Assembly (NCBI GenBank): GCA_945874455.1
Contig: CAMCHO010000024.1
Location: forward strand, 1-37,606
Length of the DNA stretch: 37,606 nt
Direction: 5' to 3'
Source: Opitutus sp. GAS368
GTDB lineage: Bacteria > Verrucomicrobiota > Verrucomicrobiia > Opitutales > Opitutaceae
Shown here: positions 16,250-26,400 of the stretch, in pieces
Layout: each line of letters opens with the position of its first letter
Position numbering within the stretch: position 1 is the stretch's first letter
Notes under the pieces: model-generated
Seen by the model: the letters and a program-made list of their open reading frames with translations, nothing else
The model's database searches: none
Told to the model about the DNA's origin: nothing
Program-made: the position numbers and the translations under genes

Positions 16250-19237
16250 CTAGAGCCGTGTGTTCACCCCGAAGAAAAATCCTGGCGTCAGGATTCGCCG
16301 AGCGGAGGCGCGGGCTCCGATGTCGGTGCCGGTTTCGTATTCCTGCAGGATATTATTCACGTCGAGATAGACGCTGAGGCGCCGCGAGAACTGATAGAGC
16401 GTCTTCAAATCGACGGTGTCGCGCCGGATGGTGTAGGCCTGCTGAGATTCGTTGACGCTGTAGGTCGACAGAAAGCGCGTGCGGTGGTTGTATTGGAGGC
16501 GCACGGTCACGCGGCTGTGGAAATAGGAGAGGCCGAGGTTCGAGGTTTCGGGGTTGAAGCCGGCGACCTTGCCTTTGGGATTCGGCGCGAGCGCGATGCT
16601 GTTGCCGGCACCGTAATTTCCCTCGGTCTCCATCTTCGTATAGTTGGCATAGGCCGCGAGGCCCTTGAAGATTCCGGGAAGAAACCGGAGCTGCTGGCTG
16701 TAGTTGAGCTCGAGACCGCGCACCTTCGCCGAGCCGCCGTTGAACTGGGTCGTCAACGCGTAGCCGGCGTAGTCGCCGTTAAAGCCGTTGTCGGCTCCGC
16801 CCGGTACCACCACCCCGCCCGAGGTGTAGATGAAATTCTTGATTTGCTTTTGGAAGAGCCCGATCGAGAGCGTGCCGGCCGGCTCGAAATAATATTCAAG
16901 CGCCAGATCGAAGTTGTCGGCGGTCTGGGGCTTCAGGCTCGGGTTGCTGCTGGAGATCGTCTGGGTGTCGAAGTTGACGTTGGTGCGGGGAATCAATTGG
17001 CCGATGCCCGGCCGGCCGACGTTGGTCGCGTAGCTAACCCGGGTCACAATATTCGGCGTGGGCGAGAATTTGAAATGCACACCGGGCAGCACATTTTGGT
17101 AATCGCCGCTGCGGACCTGCCGGCCGCCGTATTCCGCGCGCGTGCGCCGCGCCGTCTCGGCATTGGTGACGGTGCCGACGTACGCCGCACGGAGGGCCCG
17201 CTCCGCCGGCGTAATCACTTGCAGCGCACCCGTGCCTACCGTCTCCGTGCGCTCCACCCGCACACCGGCGAGCACGGAGAGGCGACCAAGCTCCATATTT
17301 CCCATGAGGTAGGCCGCGGAAACTTTTTCCGTGAATTTCTGGTTGCCGGTCAACTGCGCAATGAGGTTCGCGGCGACTTCGGGCGCGAAGAGTCCGGGAT
17401 TCGTCTCCAGCGCGGCGTCGATCAGTTTGCTGGTGTGACCGGGGAAGGCGGGCGCAGGGACGTGGGGAAACACGACGTAGTTATTGTCCAGCTGACCGCG
17501 CTCGATCAGGCCGAACTGCGCGAGGTTGTCGTCGTTCCGGCCCGTCGTCGCGTTGAGGCCCATCACTCCGTCAGCACCGACATAGGGGCCGCTCCACTGC
17601 GTCGCCTCGAGCGTGCGCTGCTGCTCGCGCGAGCGCACGCCGAACTTAATGGTCGACGGCACGGGCGCCGTGAATTTTTTCTGCGCGTTGAGGGAGACGC
17701 CCGTGTAGCCGTCCCACCCCGCGCGCCGATCGATGCGGTAGCGGTTATCGTTGTAGCTGGCGATGTCGGCGAGACTGGGCCCGGCGGTTTGGGTGACGGT
17801 GGGGAAATTCGTATTGATGCGGCGGTCGATGGTGTAGCCGATGTTGCGGGCGGTGAACCCGAGGTTGCGCTGGCCAGAGTAGTTCGACTTGGAGTCCGAC
17901 TGGTAGAGGTTCCAGTCAAGGTTCCACGTATCGAGTTTGTGGACTCCGCCGAATTGGTGGTAGAGCGTCTTCGCGTCCTTGTAGGCGTTGTCGGCCTGGA
18001 CGTTGACCGTGCTGTTGGGCACGGGGCGCACGGTCGTAAACTCGTCGGTGAATCCCGGCTGGATGCCTCCGGCGTTGGTGGGATTGCCCGCCGCATCGAA
18101 GGTCGCGACCAGCTGCGGCGTAGTGAAAATAACAATACGATCCGTGTCGTGGTCGACGAGGCGGTTCACGGTCGAACTCGTGTAGAGACGGTGGCGATCG
18201 CTGAGCTTGTAGTCGAGGCGCAGGCCGCCGCCCCAGCGCGACGTGAGGAGCCGTTCATCGGTGAAGGTGGTTTGGAACGTGTAGGCCGGGCCGGGCACGC
18301 CATTCGCCAGCGTCTGGTGAGACTGGTTGATCGTGTCCTGCGGGGTGAACAGTGTCCGGTACCCAACGTTGGCGGCGACGGCGAGCTTGCCACCGAAAAC
18401 CTCCGAGTAGGACACGGCGTAATTGTAGGGCAGACCCTCGTTGCGCTTGTCGAGGGGCCGCGACGTCAGGCCAAACGATCCGCGCAGCATCCGCTCCTTG
18501 CTGTCAAAACCGGTCTTCGAAACCATGTTCACCGCGCCACCGATCGAGTCGCCGTCCATGTCGGGCGTCGGGGATTTGACGACTTCCATGCGCTCGACGG
18601 TGTCGGCGCTCACTGTTTGAAACTGATACTCGCGCGTGGAGCCGGCCGAGGCCGCGTCCGCCAGCCGGTTGCCGTCCATCGTGATCGTCGTGAGATTCTG
18701 ACTGAGACCGCGGATGCGAACGTAGCGCACCGTGCCATCGACGGTCGCGCCCTCGACGCCCGGCAGCCGCACGAGGAGATCGGCGGGATTACCGACGAGG
18801 TTTCCAAACGCGTCGGTGGAGACGATGTTCTTAACCCCCGACGACAACCGCTGGAGCGTCACCGCCTGCGCGTTGCCCTCGCGCTCGCCGGCGACCACGA
18901 ACTGGCCCATCGCGTAGATCTGCGAGGTCAGCTTGAAGTCGAGCCGGGTGGCCTGATTGGGCTGCATGGTCGCGGGCGTCGTGATCGTGTCCAATCCGGA
19001 ATAGGACACCTCGGCGATCACCGCGCCGGGCGCGACGCCTTCAAATGAATAGCTGCCTTGGCGGTCGGATAATGTCTCGCGATTGGTGCCGGTCAGGGCA
19101 ACCCGCGCACCTTCGAGGGCGCGGCCGGTCGCGGCGTTGGTGACCGTGCCGCTCAATGTGGCTTGAGCCCACGCGACGGGAGCGAGCACGGCGGAAAATA
19201 TTCCAAACAGGGCAACGAAGCGACGAATGATGTTCAT
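16250..19237 (-). CDS. TonB-dependent receptor with N-terminal carboxypeptidase-regulatory-like domain
   Basis: About 995 aa from the ATG at 19237; an in-frame ATG/GTG-type start 21 nt upstream is possible. Signal peptide (IIRRFVALFGIFSAVLAPVAWA), then a CarboxypepD_reg-like domain (about 25-105; ATLSGTVTNAATGRALEGAR, GSYSFEGVAPG). The plug domain (about 115-260) has VRIRGLSQNLTTITMDGNRL, ERMEVVKSPTPDMDGDSIGG and AVNMVSKT, the pattern of the TIGR01782-like TonB receptor group often linked to carbohydrate uptake. The barrel ends in FFFGVNTRL. The ligand is not readable from the sequence. It is closely related in architecture to the broken receptor upstream on the same strand and shares the pyrimidine-rich leader (CATCTCCCCC directly before ATG). 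Confidence 0.92.
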   Translation of the reverse strand: MNIIRRFVALFGIFSAVLAPVAWAQATLSGTVTNAATGRALEGARVALTGTNRETLSDRQGSYSFEGVAPGAVIAEVSYSGLDTITTPATMQPNQATRLDFKLTSQIYAMGQFVVAGEREGNAQAVTLQRLSSGVKNIVSTDAFGNLVGNPADLLVRLPGVEGATVDGTVRYVRIRGLSQNLTTITMDGNRLADAASAGSTREYQFQTVSADTVERMEVVKSPTPDMDGDSIGGAVNMVSKTGFDSKERMLRGSFGLTSRPLDKRNEGLPYNYAVSYSEVFGGKLAVAANVGYRTLFTPQDTINQSHQTLANGVPGPAYTFQTTFTDERLLTSRWGGGLRLDYKLSDRHRLYTSSTVNRLVDHDTDRIVIFTTPQLVATFDAAGNPTNAGGIQPGFTDEFTTVRPVPNSTVNVQADNAYKDAKTLYHQFGGVHKLDTWNLDWNLYQSDSKSNYSGQRNLGFTARNIGYTIDRRINTNFPTVTQTAGPSLADIASYNDNRYRIDRRAGWDGYTGVSLNAQKKFTAPVPSTIKFGVRSREQQRTLEATQWSGPYVGADGVMGLNATTGRNDDNLAQFGLIERGQLDNNYVVFPHVPAPAFPGHTSKLIDAALETNPGLFAPEVAANLIAQLTGNQKFTEKVSAAYLMGNMELGRLSVLAGVRVERTETVGTGALQVITPAERALRAAYVGTVTNAETARRTRAEYGGRQVRSGDYQNVLPGVHFKFSPTPNIVTRVSYATNVGRPGIGQLIPRTNVNFDTQTISSSNPSLKPQTADNFDLALEYYFEPAGTLSIGLFQKQIKNFIYTSGGVVVPGGADNGFNGDYAGYALTTQFNGGSAKVRGLELNYSQQLRFLPGIFKGLAAYANYTKMETEGNYGAGNSIALAPNPKGKVAGFNPETSNLGLSYFHSRVTVRLQYNHRTRFLSTYSVNESQQAYTIRRDTVDLKTLYQFSRRLSVYLDVNNILQEYETGTDIGARASARRILTPGFFFGVNTRL

Positions 19238-19957
19238 GGGGGAGATGATCGGACTCACGACCTTGGGCTACTTACGATGAGAGACCGGTGCGAGACCGGA
19301 CGGGTTATGGGTTACTGCTGAGGAAGTGGTTGGGCCTCGGAACGAAGGCAAGCCACCAACGGAAGAAAGCCCCGGCTGAATAGGGCCGAATTTTTCTAAT
19401 GGGGGAGCCGCGCGGAAGGGGTCGTCGCGGTCACCATCGCGAAGGCGCACGCGAAGCCGCGCGGTGAGGTCTGTACGCGCGGTGAAGTGGTCTTGAAAAT
19501 CGCGCATGGTCTTACGGCAATTTTTCTTAGTGCCTTTCGCGGTGCGCAGCCACGCACACGCTAACCCCACGACGAGTCGTCGACACCTGCTGATGATCTG
19601 CGCGGCACTTCCACAGCGAACCCGGCTCTGCGCGGCCCCGGCGACGCTCACTTCCTCTGGCGTCAGAGGCAACGTACGCCAGGCCCGCACTTCGCACCGA
19701 CGCTGCGGTTATTGCCATTTTTGATCCAAAATCGGTCAACCCTGCCAGCGGGCCAGCCACTCTGAACAAGGGGTTCCAGCCGGATTCCCAAAAGCGGATT
19801 CTTGGGACAAGGTCTCGCCCGCGTCGCACACCACTCAGCAAGAAAACTCTGGGGGTTTGCTAAGCGCCATTCGGCTCTGATCCTTTTTTCCTCGCTCGGT
19901 ACTATGCGGGCCGGGCAACGCGGCGGGAAGCCTCGTCCACACTGCGCGCGCGACGGC
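19238..19957. other. Intergenic region between two TBDR genes
   Basis: About 720 bp. No open frame here looks like a protein. Visible structures are a small hairpin CCTCTG-GCGT-CAGAGG at 19654-19669 and a scattered inverted pair TCCCAA/TTGGGA near 19790-19807. It presumably holds the promoter of the TBDR ending at 16250 and the terminator of the broken TBDR, neither of which I can locate with confidence. Confidence 0.5.
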
Positions 19958-22900
19958 TCAGAATGTTCCGCGCAGGCCGAGGGATAGCTGGATACCGTAT
20001 TCCGTCTCTTGGAATTGGCGCGCGTAGGCCGGAGTTTCGGGGCCGTAGCGAAGGAGGGTCTGCGGCTCGTTGAGGAGGTTGTTCACGCTGGCGGCGAGGG
20101 AGAGGCGGCGTGTGAGCTGGTAGGTGGCGTTCACGTCGAGCGTGATGCGCTCCTTATAATACCCATAGCCCTCCGGGCCAAACACGGCCTGCGGCGCGCG
20201 GCGATCCATGCCGCGGTAGTTCCAGCGGGCGGTCACGCTCACGCGCTGGTTGGAAAATGTCGCGCCCCAGTTGCCGCTCTTCGGGACGAAGCTCGTGAAC
20301 GCCGCGCGCGGGCCACCGTCGAGATCGAGGTAGGTGGCGTTGGCAAAGACCGTAAACGGCGCGCCGAATCGGCCGAGGATCCGCAGCGAGTGGCGCGCAT
20401 TGAACTCCGCGCCAGTGATGCGGGCGTCGCCAGCATTGAATTTCGTGAGGACGTTCCAGCCGAGGTAGCGCGGGTCGAGGCCGAGTTCGTTGAGCAGCGC
20501 GCTGTCGGCGATGCGCGCGGAGTCGCCGAAAAAGTTGGCGATGTCCTTGCGGAAAACTCCCGCGCTGAGGAGGCCGCCCTGCGGCGTGTAATACTCGAAC
20601 GAGAGATCGAAGTTGTCGGCAGTCCAGGGGCGCAGCGTGGGGTTGCGGATGTTGAGCGTACCGCGGCCGGTGACGGGATCGGGATCGTCGTCGTCGAGGT
20701 CGGCGGCGGTGGCCACGGTGCGGGGGATGATGTCGGTGAAGTTGGGACGACCATAGGTTTTCGCCCACGCGGCGCGGGCCACGAAGTTTTCAGTGACGTT
20801 AAACGTGAGGTGCGCGCTCGGGTAGTAGCCGCTGTAGGTGCGGTCGGAAAAGGAGGCGCGCAGCTTCCGCGTAAGGAGGAACTGCGCGTAGGAGTTGGCC
20901 GCACCAGCCTCGGGCTTGCGCACGCGGAGGCCGGCGGCGTTGCGAATGTAGGAGCCGTCGGCGGCACGCTGCCAGACGGCGTCGGCGTCGTTGAGGCCGC
21001 CTTGGCCCTCGTCGTGCGTGTGCTCGAAACGCACACCGCTGAGGAAGCGGAGGCGGTTGTGGAAAAAAGCGGCGTCGGCTTGCACGTAGGCGGAGCGGAC
21101 GGTCTCGCGCACGAACTCGGAGCCATCGACGCGGGCGTTGCCCTCGGCGAAGCGCTGCGCCTCCGTCTTGGTGTAGAGCGTGGGATCGGCCTGATAGGCC
21201 TGAAAGACGCGGACGGGCGACATCCACTCGATGCCGAAGTAGCCGTAATGGGAATCCATGTCGCGATAGACCTGCATCCCCTAAGGCTCCGCGGTGGCGT
21301 TGGCCGGGCCGTTGAACGTCAAGTTGATCGCCTGCGGATTCGTGTCGAGGCGCTGGATACGCTGGGCTCCGCCGATTTGGAGCGCGGCGGGGAACGGAAG
21401 AACATCGAGACGGCGGCGGACGTTCACGTAGCCATTGCCCGCGAGGTTGATGGTGTTGGTGTCGGCCACGTTCGTCGTGGTCGGGCGGTAGTTCGAGAGA
21501 TCGCGCCAGTCGAAGGGCTGGTTGGTGGCGTCGAACACCTCGATGCGGCTGGGCTGGTCGCCCGCGATGTCGAGGAAGTTGATCCGGATCGGACGGCTGT
21601 TGGTGGCGATGGTCTGGTAGAAAAAACCGCCGTCCCAGTAGCGGCGCTTAAAACGCGATTCGGAACGGCTGAGACCGGACTCGAGCCGCCAGCGGCCATC
21701 GTCGTAGCGGAACGTGAGGTTGGTGTTATCACTCTTCTGATTCGCCAGCTGCGCGGTGCCGTTGTTGGTGATCGTGGCGCGACCGAGGGAGCCGCGGAAA
21801 AATGTGGAATCCCACGTGGCGTTGGGCGAGGCGTTGGCGAGTGTCGGCGTGCCGTTGGCACCGGCGTTGAACGTGAGCTGGAGCGCGCCGATGCGCGTGG
21901 TGGAGCGGTTGAGGACGTGGCCAAGGGAGAGCACGCCGTGGCGCATCACGCGCCAGTCGGCCTTCGCGCTGAAGGAATTGCGGGAGATGTTGCGCGGGCC
22001 GTCGATCAGCAAAAAAGACTGGAGGTAGGGATTTGTCTGCGAGGCGGCGGCAAGGGCGCCGCCCGTGCCCGTCGTCGCCCAAGTCGTGCGCGCGAAGTGC
22101 TGCTCGTTGTAGATTTCCGTGGTGGTGCCGGCGATCACGACGCCGAAGTCGCGCGTAACGGGCCACGTGAAATCGAAATTCGCGCCGGGAAGAATCGTGT
22201 GCTCGAGCTGATCGCGCTGCGAGTGCGGCATGCGACCGAACGTGAGAGCCTCGTGGTTGCCGACGACATTGACGCCCCAACGGAGCTGCCGACCGCTGCG
22301 CTCGAAGGCGCTCTTGCTAACAAGATTCACGGAGCCGCCGAGCGAGTCTGCGGGGTTCGCGGGCGTGGGGACTTTGGAGAGCTCGATGCGGGAAATGTCG
22401 TTGAGCGCCATCGAGCGCACATCGACGGTGCGCGTGGCACCGGTCCAGATGTTGGTCGCGGGCGCGCCGTCGGAGGTGATGGCGGTCATCGCCCCGCCGA
22501 GGCCGCGGACCGAGACGCCCGCGATGTCGGCGTTGTCAAAATCGGCGGTGAGGCCCGGCATGAATTTCAAGAACTCGCCGACGCTGCCGCCGAGCACATC
22601 GCCGAGCGCGTCGGTCGAGAGCACGTTTTTCAAATTGGGCGCAAAGCGCTGCTCGTTGGTCGCAATCGCCTGCGCATCGGTCTCTTTATCGGAGGCGACG
22701 ACGAACGCGTTGAGCTTCACCGCCGTCGCGTCGCGCCCGTAGCGCTGGGCACTCGTGAGATCGACGTGGCGCTCGATCACGCCGCCGGCTGGCACGATGA
22801 GATTCACGACGACCGGATCGAGATCAGTGTAAAAAAACTCGACGACTGCGGGGCCGGCGGGGACGCCGACGAGCCGGTAAGTGCCGAAGTTGTCGGTAAA

Positions 22901-23071
22901 CGTGACGTGATCGCCGCCGCGCAGCGTGACGCGGGCCTGGTTGAGATATTGACCCGTGACGACATTTTGCACGCGCCCCGTGATGGAGCCGGTGGCGGCG
23001 GCAGCGACGGACTCCGCTGCAAACACGATGATCGAAGCAAGCGACATCAGCCGAAGGAACGAGGTAATCAT
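19958..23071 (-). pseudogene. TonB-dependent receptor interrupted by one in-frame TAG codon
   Basis: From the ATG at 23071, 596 codons run to TAG at 21281-21283. The frame then continues GGG-ATG and stays open for 439 more codons to a normal barrel end (LSLGLRGTF) at 19958. The first part has a signal peptide (ITSFLRLMSLASIIVFAAES), a CarboxypepD_reg-like domain (SITGRVQNVVTGQYLNQARV), a plug domain (VSVRGLGGAMTAITSDG, ISRIELSKVPTPANPADSLG, SVNLVSKSAF) and the start of the barrel. The second part has only barrel strands (RFLSGVRFEHTHDEGQGG, TADNFDLSFEYYTPQGGL). Total length, about 1037 codons, fits an intact TBDR. A CAG-to-TAG transition is the simplest origin. The second half has an ATG two codons after the stop but no signal peptide, so it is not an independent outer-membrane gene. 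This is a recent pseudogene, an assembly error or a readthrough case. Confidence 0.88.
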
Positions 23072-23136
23072 GGGGACGGGGATTGGCCGGACATCACGCC
23101 ATAGCCCGCGCAGAGGCCAGCGCAATTGTCCGCCCT

Positions 23137-23250
23137 AGTATTACTCTGTTATTTTCCTCTGAAAAACGTCTCTTAAAAGTGTCACGTATTACGTGACACT
23201 TTCCATGGGAATTCGGTTTTTTTTGGCAATGAACTTAACAGAGTAATACT
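23137..23250. promoter_or_regulatory. Symmetric divergent promoter with central palindrome (copy 2)
   Basis: The gap between the broken TBDR (minus) and the SWIM-SNF2 gene (plus) carries a 27-bp perfect palindrome at 23176-23202 with the core TGTCACGTATTACGTGACA. It is flanked by a perfect 15-bp inverted repeat, AGTATTACTCTGTTA (23137-23151) and TAACAGAGTAATACT (23236-23250). Read outward, both arms are identical and contain the -10-like TAATAC (23138-23143 minus, 23244-23249 plus). A TTGGCA -35-like box at 23223-23228 fits the plus promoter with a 15-bp spacer. A further 12-bp palindrome, TTTGCATGCAAA, lies in the helicase leader at 23284-23295. Confidence 0.65.
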
Positions 23251-23451
23251 CGCCGAAGCTCGCCAACACGTGGTCGAATTTCATTTGCATGCAAACCGGT
23301 GACGCTGCCGCCAACGCGGCCGGCGCCTTCGCGGACGGTCTCAATCATGGCCCGGCGCTCGCCGGCGCGCCGTATTTTGGCTTCCGCACATTTTTTATTC
23401 CCCGCCCACTTCAGCCGTGACGCCCCCGCGCTCCCCTGTTTCGTTGCCCGC

Positions 23452-26400
23452 ATGTCCGGCCTACCGCCCCCACCATCCCAACTCCGGATCGATCTCGCGG
23501 GCTGGCTGAATGAGTTCGCGATGGCCGACCGCACCAAGGGCCGCGATTACTATTCTCGGGGAAACGTCGGCTCCCTCGAACAAATCATTGATTCCCTCAC
23601 CACGACCGTCTTCGCCGCCGTTCGGGGCGGCGAAATCTACGAATGCTCGCTCACGCATACCCCCAGCGAGGGGTGGTCCGGCGATTGCTCCTGCCCTGTC
23701 GGCTACGAATGCAAACACCTCTACGCCGCCGGCACCGCCTTCCTCAATCAACTCGCCGCTGAAACCATCCAACCCTTCGAACGACCCATCCCGCTCGCCC
23801 TCTCCCCGCCGCCAAAATCCACCCCGCCGATCGACGAATCCTCCCTCGTCGCCACGTTCACCACCGCCACCGGTGCCGACCCCGACCGCAAGCAACTCAC
23901 GTTTCTCCGCAGCCTTCTCGAGCTCCACCGCAGCCTCCGCGCCGGTCACTACTTCGACTATCGGGCCCTCCAAAACCTCCTGCCCGCCACCCATCGGCAT
24001 CTATTTTCCAACTACTACCAGAATCCCTTCGACCACCGCTGGGCCCGCCACCCCGCCACCCCGCTCGAACTCTGGTCGCACCTCGCCCTCATCCTCACGG
24101 AGAAAAATACCCCGCTCCCCGCCTTCATGGCGAAGCTCACCGACCTCGCCTGGGCCCGCGCCGCCGTCGCCACCTACCTCCACGAACGTCAGCTCGCCGA
24201 ATGGCGCGCGCGTTTCGCCTCGCTGGAAAATACGTTCGTAGCCCACCCCGCCACCGACTCCCCGCCGCCACCCCTCCGCTCCCTCCGCCTCCACCTCGGC
24301 CGCAAAAAAACCTTCTGGGAAATCTCCGCCCTCGCTCCCGTTTTTCCCCCTCCTCCTCCGTCGCCCGCGTCTTCCCCGCCTCTGCCGCCTCGCTTCGAGC
24401 CCCTCACTGCCACCGAACTCCGCGAATTACTCGGCGCCGCCGAACACTTCGCCCTCACCTTGGAGCCCGCCTCCGCCAGCTTCGCCGCCATCCTGCGCGC
24501 CCACCAAGCCACCTCCGGCCGCACCACTCTGAAACTCACCGACGCCTACGACCTCACCTTTCTCGCCCGGCTCTTCAACCACCCGCTCGCCCGCACTTGT
24601 ATCGTCGACGAAGCTGGCCGCCCCATCACCCGCGACCCCCGCCGCCTCGTCTGGCAATTCCACGATCACCCCACCGATCCCACGCTCACCTGCGCCCAAC
24701 TCGGCTTTGCCGACGGCACGCCCGCGCCCGCCCCGCTGCTCCATCTCCCCGCGCAACCGGACCTCTACCTCCACGACGCCACCCTCTTCACGGGCCTGCC
24801 CCCGCCCAGTGCCCACGCCTCCCCCGCCGATGTCGCCGCGCCCGTCCCCGTCCCCCGCGCCGCCCTCGCCCTCCCCGAGGCCGGTCGCTTCGCCTCCCGC
24901 GCCGGCGTCATTCTGCCGAATGACACCTCCGGCCGTTTCCGCCACGAAACCCTCCGCCCACGCCTCCGCGCGAGACTCGGCCCGCGCCGCCCCGCCGGCA
25001 CCGACACCCACTCCGCGGGCGATGACGTTATTCTGGTTGAACTCGCCGCCCTCGCCCCCGACAGCACCCCCCGCGCCCTCCTCGACGGCGACACCTGGCG
25101 TCGCACCGGTCCCGGCCTCCCGCCCCCGCCACCCGACGCGGCTTTCCTGATCCTCGACTTCGAGCCCACCCGCACCGCCACCCAGCAGTTTCATCAACTC
25201 GTCCAAACCGCCGACGCCTGGCACCCCGACGGCCCGCGCTCCCACGTGGAAGTCACCGGCATCCATTTTCCGGAGACGTTCTCCACTTGGCTCGCCGGTT
25301 TCCCGCCCAACACCCTAATCGAACTCGCCCCCGAGCTCGCCGCCTTCGCTTCAGCCCCGACCCGCGCCCACTTCGCCATCGATCTCACGCCGGGCGACGA
25401 AACCGGCATCGATTGGTTCGACGTCCGCGTGACCCTCCGCGCCGAAGACACCACCCTCACGCCCGCCGATCTGGCGATTCTCCACGGCGCCCGCGGCCGC
25501 TTCGTCCGCCTCGCCGGCCACGGCTGGCGCCGCCTCATCCTCGACGATTCCACCGCCACGCAGGAAAAACTCGCCCGCCTCGGCCTCGACCCCGCGACCG
25601 CCGCCAGCGAGACCGCCCGCGAGCCCCTCCGCTTCCACGCCCTCCAGCTCGCCGACGAATCCCTCCGCGACGCCCTCCCCGAAAAACTCTGGGCCCAAGT
25701 CCGCGAACGCTCCGCCGCCCTCCGCGCCTCGCCGGCACCGGCCCTCCCGCCCGGCCTCGTCGCCGACCTCCGCCCCTACCAAAAAGAAGGTTTTCACTTC
25801 CTCGCCTTTCTCTCGGAAAACAATTTCGGCGGTGTCCTCGCCGACGACATGGGCCTCGGTAAAACCCTCCAAACCCTCGCTTGGCTCCTCCACCTCTCCG
25901 CCCTTAAACGTAAACGCCCCACTTCATCTCGCGCCTCCGCCGCGAAATCCTTCCGCGTCCTCGTCGTCTGCCCCAAATCCGTCATGGTCAACTGGCAGCT
26001 CGAGACCGCCCGCTTCGCCCCGAGCCTCACCACCACCGCCTTCACCTCGGCCCTCATCACCCCCAAACCTGAGACCCCGAACCCCAAACCCTCCGCGCGC
26101 TCCTCCGGCTCCCCGCTCTCAGCCCTGGGCACTCACCTCCTGATCGCCAACTACGCTCAGCTCCGCCTCTACGCCGACGCCTTCGCGGCCGAGAGCTGGG
26201 ACGCCGTCATCCTCGACGAAGGCCAGAACATCAAGAACCCCGCCAGCGCCACCGCGGCCGCCGCTCGCGCCCTCCGCACCGCCCACCGCCTCGTCCTCAC
26301 CGGCACGCCCGTCGAAAACCGTCTCCTCGACCTCTGGAGCCTCTTCTCCTTCGCCCAACCCGGCCTCCTCGGCGGCCAGACCGCGTTCAAACGCCTCTAC

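Noticed and set aside
19268-19690. 140-aa minus-strand open frame between TBDRs
   Set aside because: Composition unlike a protein, no start context, no domain; left as intergenic.
19958-21277. The downstream TBDR half as an independent gene
   Set aside because: It is in the same frame as the upstream half, lacks signal peptide and plug, and begins two codons after the TAG.
23235-23537. 100-aa minus-strand frame overlapping the SWIM-SNF2 start
   Set aside because: Overlaps the helicase N-terminus and the plus promoter; no protein character.
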